A DNA stretch of 64,000 nucleotides from NCBI RefSeq assembly GCF_001548095.1, contig NZ_AP014815.1:1425656-1489655 (forward strand). The letters run 5' to 3'. The stretch is from Geminocystis sp. NIES-3708. Lineage in GTDB: Bacteria; Cyanobacteriota; Cyanobacteriia; Cyanobacteriales; Cyanobacteriaceae. Positions 19,364 through 27,844 of the stretch are shown here, piece after piece. The position numbers and the translations under genes are program-made. Position 1 is the first letter of the stretch; each line of letters starts with the position of its first letter. Below the pieces are notes generated by a model, which saw only the letters and a program-made list of their open reading frames with translations, was not told the DNA's origin and did not search any database.

Positions 19364-21016
19364 CTATTTATTATTATCAAAGTTAATCGCAATTTGATCG
19401 CTTTTTATTTCTGTTTGTTTTTCAGCACTTTTTAACACTTCTAATACTAATCTTATATCAAGTCTTTTTTGTTCTTCAATTATCTCTCTTACGGTTATTA
19501 TAGAAATTTTATCTACAGGATTATTCATAAATTTACTTTGATAAATTCCTGCTTCTTTGGCAGTCTTAATCATATCTTTTGTCGGTTCATTAAGAGTAAG
19601 AAATATTCCTAAAGTTGCCTCATTTATAGCAATTGTGCCTAATAAATCTCGAATATCACCTGATTTTACCTTACCAGACTTGACTTGAATAATAATTTTT
19701 TCTGGTTTATCTTTTCCACTATCAAAATAAGCGATACCATCAATGCCTTTATCAGCACCTTTTTTATCGTTAATTATTGCACGGTTATTGGTATAGGTTA
19801 AAACTGCCCATTTTTCAAATTCTTTACGTGTGCGATCGTCTTTTTTTAATGCCAATGCTTGGGCAGATTCCATATCTTTAGGAATACCATTAAGAGTAAT
19901 ATTTTCTAAAACTCCTTTGCCGAAACTATCTTCTAAACGCTTTAATATTAAACTAATACTTTGATAAGTTATATCAATGCCAATCCAATTACGATTTAAA
20001 TCTTGAGCAACTTCAACAGTTGTACCGCAACCGCAAAAGGCATCTAATATCACATCGCCTTCATTGCTACTGGCTTTGATGATTCTCTCTAATAATGCTT
20101 TAGGTTTTTGCGTAGGATAACCTAATCTTTCTTTTGCTTGAGAAGAAATAGGAGGAATATCATCAAAAATTTGTTGTATTAATTGTCCTTTATTTTCATC
20201 TAAATAACGCTTAATTCTAATACCTCCTTTTGATGTAAAATATAAGCGATTTTCTGCGTCTAATTTCTTCATAGTTTCTAATGGGCAACGCCAATAACTT
20301 TTTACTCCTTTATATTCATATTCATAACCACCACCACTTAAACCTTTTGCCGTTAAATTATCACTAGCCCATAATCTTCCATCAATATCTTGATAGCTAT
20401 AATCTTTTAATCTTTTTTCTGATAAATTACCGTATTGAGGATTCCAATTATATTTTTTAGCATCTTTAACATAGAATAAAATAATATCATTATTGCGTCC
20501 AAATCTTTTAGTTGCATCACTATGAGATGTTGTTCTTTTCCAGATAATTTCGTTTAAAAAATCACCACCTTGGGAACAAAAAATGGCATCTAATATTATT
20601 TTTAAATAATGAGATGCCGAGGGATCACAATGAAGATAAAAGCTACCTGTTGGCTTTAAAACTCGGTGTATTTCCATTATTCTTAAAGTCATATTTACTA
20701 GATATGCAAATAAACTTCCCTTACCTAAAACTTTCTGTAAACCACAAATTAAATCTATACTTTGTTGAGTAAATTTACCGTGATAATTTTCTTTAATTTC
20801 AACTAAACCAAGATTTGCTAAATCATCTCATGTCCAAGTATCAATAAAAGCCTGTGCTTGAGCTCGATCTTCTTTACCGATATTATTATAAATTTAGTTA
20901 TAATTACGCTTAGAATTAAAAGGTGGATCAATATAACATAAATCCACAGATTCATCTTTAATATGTCGTCTTAAAACTTCTAAATTATCACCATAAAATA
21001 GTTGATTATTATTCAT
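19364..21016 (-). pseudogene. Fused DNA methyltransferase/restriction nuclease, broken by two stop codons
   Basis: Read from ATG at 21016, the frame starts MNNNQLFYGDNLEVL, contains the catalytic CYIDPPFNSKRNYN (motif IV, DPPF) and would run 550 codons, but is cut by TAA at 20894-20896 (a Gln position is likely) and TGA at 20828-20830 (in DTWT-stop-DD, where Trp is likely). The remaining open part from ATG 20692 (442 aa) keeps the TRD, SAM motif DAFCGCGTT near residue 218 and a C-terminal Mrr-like nuclease with GIDG and QVKSG (the D-QxK pattern), but lacks DPPF and so should not methylate. The order of motif IV before motif I is beta-class. It is a fused, type IIG-like restriction-modification protein. 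The stops look like simple C-to-T and G-to-A changes. Confidence 0.85.
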
Positions 21017-21153
21017 AAACTGAGAAAAAAAGATTAAAATATTTATATATATACATCATAAACTATTATGTTTTTATAGTGGAAAATATTATAGATTCTT
21101 AATCAAATTTAATGATATATTATCCATTATCTGTTATTAATTATTAATTATTT

Positions 21154-21699
21154 ATGAATATTGCTCTCAAAATAGCTCACTTAATTGATTTAATTACCGA
21201 ATGGTACGGTAAGGTTGTTTACTGGTTAGTTTTGATGATGATTGGTATTGGTGTATGGAATGTGATTGGGAGATATATTGGTAAGATAATTGGGGAAAAT
21301 TTAAGCTCTAATAGTTTAATTGAATTGCAGTGGTATTTGTTTGATTTAATTATCTTTTTGGGTGCAGCTTATACTCTTAAAAAAGATAGTCATGTCAGGG
21401 TTGATATTTTCTATAAAAATTGGTCTTCAAAAACTAAAGCCTTAGCTAATATTGCAGGAATAATTTTATTTTTAATTCCTTTTTGTGGAGTTCTTATTTA
21501 TTTTTCTTGGCAATATGTCATTAATTCATGGCAAATAATGGAAATATCTCCTGATAATGGTGGATTACCTCGTTATCCCATTAAAACCCTCATGATTATT
21601 AGCCCTATTTTATTAATTATTCAAAGTATTTCTGAGTTGATTAAAAATTTAGATATTTTCTTAAATCATTCTGCTTCAACTATTAATAACAATTCTTAA
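21154..21699 (+). CDS. TRAP transporter small permease (DctQ), apparently orphan
   Basis: 181 aa with four membrane segments (about 20-40, 62-80, 96-118, 145-165) and the conserved DctQ region ELQWYLFDLIIFLGAAYTLKKDSHVRVD. In a TRAP system DctQ pairs with the large permease DctM and a periplasmic binding protein to import organic acids with sodium. Neither partner is next to it here: the next gene is on the other strand and encodes an arsenite exporter. Partners must lie elsewhere if the system works. Confidence 0.88.
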   Translation: MNIALKIAHLIDLITEWYGKVVYWLVLMMIGIGVWNVIGRYIGKIIGENLSSNSLIELQWYLFDLIIFLGAAYTLKKDSHVRVDIFYKNWSSKTKALANIAGIILFLIPFCGVLIYFSWQYVINSWQIMEISPDNGGLPRYPIKTLMIISPILLIIQSISELIKNLDIFLNHSASTINNNS

Positions 21700-21716
21700 C
21701 TCTGAATTTTTTATTC

Positions 21717-22856
21717 CTAATGTCTAATTAATCGAGGATCTAATAAAGTAGCTTTTTCAGGTTCTCTTCTAAACCAAAATGCAGTTTTTTTACATATTTC
21801 TACTAACATTAACATAACGGGAACTTCAATTAAAACTCCGACAACTGTCGCTAATGCAGCACCTGAATTTAAACCGAATAACATCACCGCAGTGGCGATA
21901 GCAACTTCAAAATGGTTACTTGCTCCAACTAAAGCGGCTGGTGCGGCATCTTCATAAGTTAAATCTAGTTTTAAAGCGATAACATAGGTTATTAAAAAGA
22001 TAAAATTAGTTTGAATAAATAAAGGAATTGCGATTAATAAAATATGCAAAGGATTATTAACAATTAACTCACCTTTAAACGCAAATAATAAAATTAATGT
22101 TAATAATAAAGCAGAAATAGCAATAGGAGAAAGATATTGTAAAAACTGATTTTCAAACCATTTTCTGCCTTTATATTTAAAAATAAAATAACGACTAAAA
22201 ACAGCACAAATTAAAGGTAAACCGACATAAATTACAACAGATAAAACGATGGTTTCCCAAGGCACAATTAAATTATTTGCTGATAATAACCATTTACCTA
22301 AAGGTGCATATAAAAATAACATCGCTAGAGAATTTACTGCTACCATTACTAAAGTATGTCCTTGATTACTATAAGATAAATATCCCCACATCAAAACCAT
22401 CGCAGTACAAGGAGCAATACCTAATAAAATTGTACCGGCAATATAAGAATTTGCTAGAGTAACTTGCGCACCCCTAATGATTTCTGTTTGAGTTAATAAA
22501 GGAGAGAATAACCAACCAAGAAAAAATTTAGCGAATATTACCATGGAAAAAGGTTTAATTAACCAATTCACCACTAAAGTTAAGATTACAGGTTTAGGAG
22601 TTTTTGCCGCTTTTACTGCTTGAGAAAAATCTATTTTCACCATGATGGGATACATCATAAAAAATAGACAAATAGCAATGGGAATAGAAACGTTATAAAT
22701 ACTCATGTTATCCAGAGTTTTTGCTAGATCTGGAAATACTCTCCCGAAGCCAATGCCTAAAATAATACACAGAATAATCCAAACTGTTAAATATTTCTCA
22801 AAAAAACTTAGATTACTACCAGCTTTTACCGCCGAGGGATTAGTTTGATTATCCAT
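21717..22856 (-). CDS. acr3: Arsenite efflux transporter, ACR3 family
   Basis: 379 aa, about ten membrane helices. Characteristic motifs are the substrate-cysteine helix GIAPCTAMVLMWGYLS (the conserved Cys of ACR3) and the ASNHFEVAIATAV helix. ACR3 exports arsenite across the plasma membrane using the proton gradient. It is the last gene of an HTH-arsR-acr3 group on the minus strand, with a 108-bp gap after arsR that contains dyads fitting an ArsR operator. No arsenate reductase gene is visible nearby. Confidence 0.93.
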   Translation of the reverse strand: MDNQTNPSAVKAGSNLSFFEKYLTVWIILCIILGIGFGRVFPDLAKTLDNMSIYNVSIPIAICLFFMMYPIMVKIDFSQAVKAAKTPKPVILTLVVNWLIKPFSMVIFAKFFLGWLFSPLLTQTEIIRGAQVTLANSYIAGTILLGIAPCTAMVLMWGYLSYSNQGHTLVMVAVNSLAMLFLYAPLGKWLLSANNLIVPWETIVLSVVIYVGLPLICAVFSRYFIFKYKGRKWFENQFLQYLSPIAISALLLTLILLFAFKGELIVNNPLHILLIAIPLFIQTNFIFLITYVIALKLDLTYEDAAPAALVGASNHFEVAIATAVMLFGLNSGAALATVVGVLIEVPVMLMLVEICKKTAFWFRREPEKATLLDPRLIRH

Positions 22857-22866
22857 AAATCATAAA

Positions 22867-22880
22867 TCAAGAAAACTTGA
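22867..22880. promoter_or_regulatory. Candidate ArsR operator before acr3
   Basis: TCAAG-AAAA-CTTGA is a perfect five-pair dyad just upstream of acr3. A second, wider dyad ATCAAA-N9-TTTGAT lies at 22929-22949. Both sit in the arsR-acr3 gap and suggest ArsR controls acr3 from its own site. Sequence pattern only. Confidence 0.4.
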
Positions 22881-22964
22881 ACTCAAAATAAAAACTAATT
22901 ATGTTTATTATAATCTTAGTTATTATTTATCAAAACAAGAAAATTTGATTTAATCTTGAGATTT

Positions 22965-23288
22965 TTAATTTTCACAAAGCCGAGTGGGAAGCAATACGAT
23001 TGAGCGTCTAAATTCAGATAAATATTGTTCTAAAGCTACTAATTGAGATAAATTGATACTGTAATAAGTCCATTTTCCCTGTTGACGAGTATTAACTAAA
23101 CTAGCTTCTCGTAGAGTCTTCAAATGAAAAGATAACTTTGATTGTGGAATATCAAGAATTTCTTTAATTTCACAAACACATAATTCTCTTGTGCGTAATA
23201 AATCTAAAACTTGGATTCTAATGTTATCAGATAAGGCATGAAAGCCTATGAGCATAATTTCTTGATGATTAATTGTCGTTAATGACAT
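22965..23288 (-). CDS. arsR: ArsR-family arsenite-responsive repressor
   Basis: 107 aa winged helix-turn-helix. The metal site is ELCVCEI (Cys-Val-Cys in the DNA-recognition helix region), followed by the recognition helix SKLSFHLKTLREASLV and the wing QQGKWTYYSIN. Binding of As(III)/Sb(III) to the cysteines releases DNA. It lies directly upstream of acr3 on the same strand, the usual pairing. 36 bp separate it from the preceding HTH gene. Confidence 0.92.
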   Translation of the reverse strand: MSLTTINHQEIMLIGFHALSDNIRIQVLDLLRTRELCVCEIKEILDIPQSKLSFHLKTLREASLVNTRQQGKWTYYSINLSQLVALEQYLSEFRRSIVLLPTRLCEN

Positions 23289-23324
23289 TCTAATTAATTT
23301 ATACGTTGGAATATTTATTGATAA

Positions 23325-23924
23325 TTAATTGTTTATGCTTACTTTGGCACGATATAGCAGTTTATCTTTTTGACGATAACCAACATAACGAATTTCTACT
23401 AAATTAATTTCCCCGACATTGAAATCATTATTTTCGATCAACTCATGTTCTTGGGGATTATAACTAACCATATCACCAACTTTACCAATAGGTTCAATTC
23501 CCCATGTTGACAATAGTTGATTTAATGGCTGAAGTAACGGTACAATTCGAGAAGCGGGTAATTCAGGATTATTATTAACAGCATGAATAACCGTGGGTAA
23601 CTGTAATAATAAAGACTCTAAAATAGAAATAGTTTCTAGTTGATATTCAGAAATTAAATCAGAGGCAAATTCTGAATTTTGACTAAGGGAATTTTCTGTA
23701 AATAAATCTGAGCTATTGTTTAAATGATCAATTAAAGTTGTCACCGAAATATTTAAAGTCTTAGCTATTTTTTTTAAAACTCCTAAAGGAATGTTATCTA
23801 ATAAATTATTTTCAAGGCGATAAAATTGTAATTCTGAGACTCGACTTTTGCGACTAAATTCAAGATAATCTTTAATTTGTGCTTGAGTCATCAAATGTTG
23901 TAAAATTTTCCTCATCTGAGTCAT
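23325..23924 (-). CDS. HTH protein with a possible GrpE-like C-terminus
   Basis: 199 aa. The N-terminal part (about 8-65) looks like a Cro/CI-type helix-turn-helix (SRKSRVSELQFYRLENN, then LKKIAKTLNISVTTLIDHL). Residues 95-150 are helical, and the end carries GKVGDMVSYNPQEHEL, similar to the GrpE C-terminal beta-domain signature. HTH-plus-GrpE-like proteins occur in cyanobacteria, but their role is not established. It lies 36 bp upstream of arsR on the same strand and could be cotranscribed with the arsenic genes. Confidence 0.6.
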   Translation of the reverse strand: MTQMRKILQHLMTQAQIKDYLEFSRKSRVSELQFYRLENNLLDNIPLGVLKKIAKTLNISVTTLIDHLNNSSDLFTENSLSQNSEFASDLISEYQLETISILESLLLQLPTVIHAVNNNPELPASRIVPLLQPLNQLLSTWGIEPIGKVGDMVSYNPQEHELIENNDFNVGEINLVEIRYVGYRQKDKLLYRAKVSINN

Positions 23925-24061
23925 GATAGTTTCTGAAAATAGTTATGAAATCGTGGTTAAATAAAGATAAACTAAAAATGTTTAAAATAAAGTTTATTCC
24001 ATCATAACGGTTAATCTAAAATCGATTTAAGTAACCTAATCATTAAATCTAAATTGTAGTA

Positions 24062-24847
24062 ATGACAGAATCTAGTAAATCTCCTCAAATTCCTATCAGA
24101 GAATTTATTGGTACAAGACAATCTAATTTATTTCAAACCCTCAAACAACCACAGTTTACAGGAGAATTGATACTGGGTTCTGCAAAAGGTGAACAATGGA
24201 TTTTTTATCTTTATCTTGGTAGAATAATCTATGCCACTGGGGGAGTACATCCTGTGAGAAGGTGGATGAGAAACGTCACTCGATTTGCACCGGCATTGAT
24301 TACGTATTTACCATCTGTTGATCCTACCATATTCAATAAAGATGCTTTTCAGATATGTTGGGAATATGAATTGTTAAACTATTGGTTACAAAATCAAGAA
24401 GTTACTAGACAGCAAATAAATCAAATAATTCGTAGTATGATTGTTGAAATTTTGTTTGATGTAACTCAATCAATGGAAATAGTGTTTCAGCTTAATGTCT
24501 CTCAACCCTTATCAGCCCAAATATTATTTATTGATGCAGATCAAGTTATCGTAGAAGCATGGGAAGCATGGCAACAATGGCAAGGAGGAAAATTAGCTGA
24601 TCGTTTTCCTAATGATTGTCCGATAATTCGTCAACCAGATCAACTAAAACAAAAGACTTCTGAAAAAACTTCTCAGATTATGATTAAGTTGTTTAATGGA
24701 AAAAATACCTTGCGAGATTTGAGTTTACAATTAAATCAAGATATTATGCAAATGACCAGACTAATGTTACCTTATATTCAATTAGGTTTAATAGATTTAG
24801 TTTCTGTCCCAGATTTACCAATACCAATTAAATTACCAAGAAAGTGA
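24062..24847 (+). CDS. PATAN-domain protein without a receiver domain
   Basis: 261 aa. The N-terminal half matches the PATAN (PatA N-terminal) domain: FTGELILGSAKGEQWIFYLYLGRIIYATGG with the usual RWMRNV region, followed by the helical bundle to about residue 250. In PatA and PixG-type regulators this domain is followed by a REC domain; here the protein stops, so the output half stands alone. PATAN proteins influence phototaxis, pili and heterocyst patterning through protein contacts. The input partner is unknown. Confidence 0.78.
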   Translation: MTESSKSPQIPIREFIGTRQSNLFQTLKQPQFTGELILGSAKGEQWIFYLYLGRIIYATGGVHPVRRWMRNVTRFAPALITYLPSVDPTIFNKDAFQICWEYELLNYWLQNQEVTRQQINQIIRSMIVEILFDVTQSMEIVFQLNVSQPLSAQILFIDADQVIVEAWEAWQQWQGGKLADRFPNDCPIIRQPDQLKQKTSEKTSQIMIKLFNGKNTLRDLSLQLNQDIMQMTRLMLPYIQLGLIDLVSVPDLPIPIKLPRK

Positions 24848-24978
24848 TAATAATTATCAAATATTTATGATGAAAAATGGATGAAAAATAAATTATATAG
24901 CAAGATTATCCGTAACAATAAAGTTTAAAATAATCTCCAGAAAAAATTATCTTACGTAGAAATAAAATTTTAAAAATT

Positions 24979-25212
24979 ATGATAAATAAAAATATGTTAA
25001 CCGCAGAATTTGAAGGTTTTTGGGAAAATGTCTTCCGTTATCCTCGTTATATGGTTAGTTTAATCTTTGGTATCTTTTTCTTTTTGTGGGAACAAATTAA
25101 ACCATTATTTCAAAATCCAGTCACCGCAACTGCTATATTTGGCTTAATTATTGCTACTTTTTCTTTCCTTTATTTTACTCTCAAAGCAATGTTAGGAGTC
25201 AATCCAGTTTAA
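24979..25212 (+). CDS. DUF751 (Ycf33-like) small membrane protein
   Basis: 77 aa with two membrane helices. The start FEGFWENVFRYPRYMVSLIFGIFFFLWEQIKPLF and the end FLYFTLKAMLGV match the DUF751/Ycf33 family of cyanobacteria and red-algal plastids. Function unknown. It precedes rbfA by 67 bp on the same strand, a pairing that is common in cyanobacteria. Confidence 0.8.
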   Translation: MINKNMLTAEFEGFWENVFRYPRYMVSLIFGIFFFLWEQIKPLFQNPVTATAIFGLIIATFSFLYFTLKAMLGVNPV

Positions 25213-25279
25213 TTTATTTACCAAGAAGAGTTAATTCATTAATTACCAAATATTTTAATATTTATAATCACTAAAAATT

Positions 25280-25657
25280 ATGGCAAATAGTCGTCGAGTA
25301 GAAAAAGTTTCATCTTTAATTAAAAGAGAAATTAGTCAAATGCTTATCAGTGAAATTAAAGATGATAGAGTCGGTGCAGGGATGGTTAGCATTACTGAAG
25401 TAGAAATGTCAGGAGATTTACAACACGCAAAAGTTTTCGTGAGCATTTATGGTACAGATAGTGCTAAAAATGAAACAATGGAAGGTTTAAAAGCCTGTAC
25501 AGCTTTTGTAAGAAAAAGTTTAGGTAAACGTATCAGTCTTCGCCATACCCCAGAAATTCGCTTTGTTGAAGACTCTTCTTTAGAAAAAGGAGATAATCTG
25601 ATTAATTTAATTAACCGTATTACTCCTAAAGATAATCCTTTAACAGAAGAAGAATAG
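25280..25657 (+). CDS. rbfA: Ribosome-binding factor A
   Basis: 125 aa. A KH-like fold with the RbfA patterns [32 protein letters not shown] and [14 protein letters not shown]. It helps process and mature the 30S subunit, especially in the cold. Normal length. Probably cotranscribed with the DUF751 gene. Confidence 0.95.
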   Translation: MANSRRVEKVSSLIKREISQMLISEIKDDRVGAGMVSITEVEMSGDLQHAKVFVSIYGTDSAKNETMEGLKACTAFVRKSLGKRISLRHTPEIRFVEDSSLEKGDNLINLINRITPKDNPLTEEE

Positions 25658-25680
25658 AAATAATTAATAGTTAATAATTA

Positions 25681-26916
25681 CTAATTGTTAATCGTTAAAA
25701 CTGCTTTTGCCGCTTCAGAAATGGCGATCGCCGTATGAGTCCAATGAGTGCCACCCTGACAAAAAACAATATAAGGATCTCTTAATGGACCATCAGCAGA
25801 AAATTCAGACGTACTACCATCAATAAAAGTACCTCCAGCCATAACTAAATTACTTTCATAACCAGGCATTGGTGCAGGAATGGGATCTAAATAAGAACCT
25901 ACAGGGGAGTTACGTTGAATAGCACGACAAAAAGCGACTAATTTATCAGGATTACCTAATTTTACTCCTTGAATAATATCTCTTCGAGGAATAAAAGGTA
26001 AAGGATTGACTTCGTAGCCCAACTCAGAAAAAACATAGGCGATGAGATGACTACCTTTCATAGCTTCGGCTACCATTTGTGGTGCTAAAAATAACCCTTG
26101 AAATAAAAGACGATTTTGCTCAAAAGTTGCACCTCCACTACTACCTATCCCCGGTGCGGTGAGACGACAACAAGCTTTTTCGACTAAATCTTCTTTCCCT
26201 GCCACATAACCACCAGCAGTGACAATTGTACCCCCAGGGTTTTTTATCAATGATCCTGCCATTAAATCGACTCCTACTGCCGTTGGTTCAATATTTTCGA
26301 TAAATTCTCCATAACAGTTATCCACAAAACAGACAGTCTCAGGATTTTGTCTCTTTACTTCTTTGACAATTCGTTCAATATCTGCTATTCTCAGGCTCTG
26401 TCGCCACGAATAACCGCAGGAACGCTGAATTAAGACTAATTTTGTTTCCGGTTTAATAGCTGTAGTTAAACCATGCCAATCGATTCCACCATCGGCAGTC
26501 AAATCTAGCTCTCGATAATTAATTCCAAATTCTTGTAGTGAACCTTGTCCCTCGCTTCGTACTCCAATTACTTCTTCTAAAGTATCATAGGGATGCCCCG
26601 CAATAGCTAACATTTCATCCCTAGGACGTAATACCCCATAAAGACAAGATGCGATCGCATGAGTGCCAGAAACAAATTGTACTCTAACAGCAGCACTTTC
26701 AGCATGAAAAATTTGAGCGTAAACTTTATCTAATACTTCTCTACCTAGGTCATCATGACCATAACCACTTACACTAGAAAAATGATGAACTCCTACTCGA
26801 TGATCTTGAAACGCAGTAAGAATCTTTTGTAAATGTTGTTTGACTTTTTGATCAATTTCAGCAAAAGTTGGTAATAGTTTTTTCTCGGCTTCTTCTATTA
26901 ATAAATCGATATTCAT
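25681..26916 (-). CDS. Methionine gamma-lyase family protein (aluminium resistance type)
   Basis: About 411 aa from the ATG at 26916 (MNIDLLIEEAEKKLLP); the open frame runs further upstream to 26988, but those codons are AT-rich and unlikely to be translated. PLP-dependent fold type I: SGTHAI phosphate-binding region, FVDNCYGEF with the cofactor-ring Asp, and the Schiff-base Lys in SLIKNPGG. The family is annotated as methionine gamma-lyase or aluminium resistance protein and is widespread in cyanobacteria. The true substrate is uncertain. Confidence 0.85.
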   Translation of the reverse strand: MNIDLLIEEAEKKLLPTFAEIDQKVKQHLQKILTAFQDHRVGVHHFSSVSGYGHDDLGREVLDKVYAQIFHAESAAVRVQFVSGTHAIASCLYGVLRPRDEMLAIAGHPYDTLEEVIGVRSEGQGSLQEFGINYRELDLTADGGIDWHGLTTAIKPETKLVLIQRSCGYSWRQSLRIADIERIVKEVKRQNPETVCFVDNCYGEFIENIEPTAVGVDLMAGSLIKNPGGTIVTAGGYVAGKEDLVEKACCRLTAPGIGSSGGATFEQNRLLFQGLFLAPQMVAEAMKGSHLIAYVFSELGYEVNPLPFIPRRDIIQGVKLGNPDKLVAFCRAIQRNSPVGSYLDPIPAPMPGYESNLVMAGGTFIDGSTSEFSADGPLRDPYIVFCQGGTHWTHTAIAISEAAKAVLTINN

Positions 26917-27038
26917 ATAAATATTTATAATTTTTTTCATAATTTTAATAATTATTGTTATTTTAATATATTGAGTAGTTTTAAACAATTATTATTAAAA
27001 TTATTCCCAAGAAACAAAAGAGCAAACTTTGATGAAAA

Positions 27039-27764
27039 TTATTGATCATGATTTAAGATTAAATAATGTAAAAAAACTTCTTGATTTATTACTTTTACTT
27101 CTAATAATTTTAAATTAATAGGTAAATTTATATTTGCTAATATATCAGAATCTAAAAAACTTGAGGCTAATTTATTCCGAATAATTAAAGGACAAATTGT
27201 TATCCATAATTCGTTAATCAAATTTTCTGCTAATAAAAAAGAGATTAATTTACTACCACCTAAAATACCTATTTTATTATAATTTAATCCTGATAATTTA
27301 GTTAAAATTTCCCTCCAGTTAAAAGGATTATCAGCAACAAAAAAATCTTGAAAATAGTTATCTTGTTTTAGGTTATTTTTTTTATTAAAATCTTTAACTT
27401 TTTCTTGCCAATGAAGTAAACCTTGAGAAGAAGTTAATAAACCACGAGGTAAAGGTTGAGAAAAAAAACGTAAGTCTGGATTAATATTACCACTAGCAGA
27501 ACATACAATATTTAAAGGTTGTAAACTTTGCTTCTTATCTTGTCTTTGTTTTAATAATTGAGGATTTTTTATAACTAAACTTGTGCCATAGGCACGTAAA
27601 GTATTTCCGCCGAAAATGATAGCATCTAAAAGAGAAATTTGTGTTTCTAAATGAGCTAAATCTTCTTTACTGCTAAATCTTGCAGGAATGTCAGTAGCTT
27701 CACTAATTTTACCATCAATACTCATGGCTATTATTGTCGTTAGATAGGGTAATTTATTTGGCAT
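27039..27764 (-). CDS. RibD C-terminal (dihydrofolate-reductase-like) domain protein
   Basis: 241 aa. It begins YLTTIIAMSIDGKI and continues with LDAIIFGGNTLRAYGTSL and ILGGSKLISFLLAENLINELWI, the NADPH-binding pattern of the RibD reductase domain. No N-terminal deaminase domain is present, so it is a stand-alone reductase. It may reduce the pyrimidine intermediate in riboflavin synthesis or act on a different pteridine-like compound. Confidence 0.82.
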   Translation of the reverse strand: MPNKLPYLTTIIAMSIDGKISEATDIPARFSSKEDLAHLETQISLLDAIIFGGNTLRAYGTSLVIKNPQLLKQRQDKKQSLQPLNIVCSASGNINPDLRFFSQPLPRGLLTSSQGLLHWQEKVKDFNKKNNLKQDNYFQDFFVADNPFNWREILTKLSGLNYNKIGILGGSKLISFLLAENLINELWITICPLIIRNKLASSFLDSDILANINLPINLKLLEVKVINQEVFLHYLILNHDQ

Positions 27765-27844
27765 TAAAATCTATTTTCTCGTAATTATAAAATTAATAAA
27801 AAATCAACAAAGTTTATTATTAATTATTCGTTATTAACTATTAA

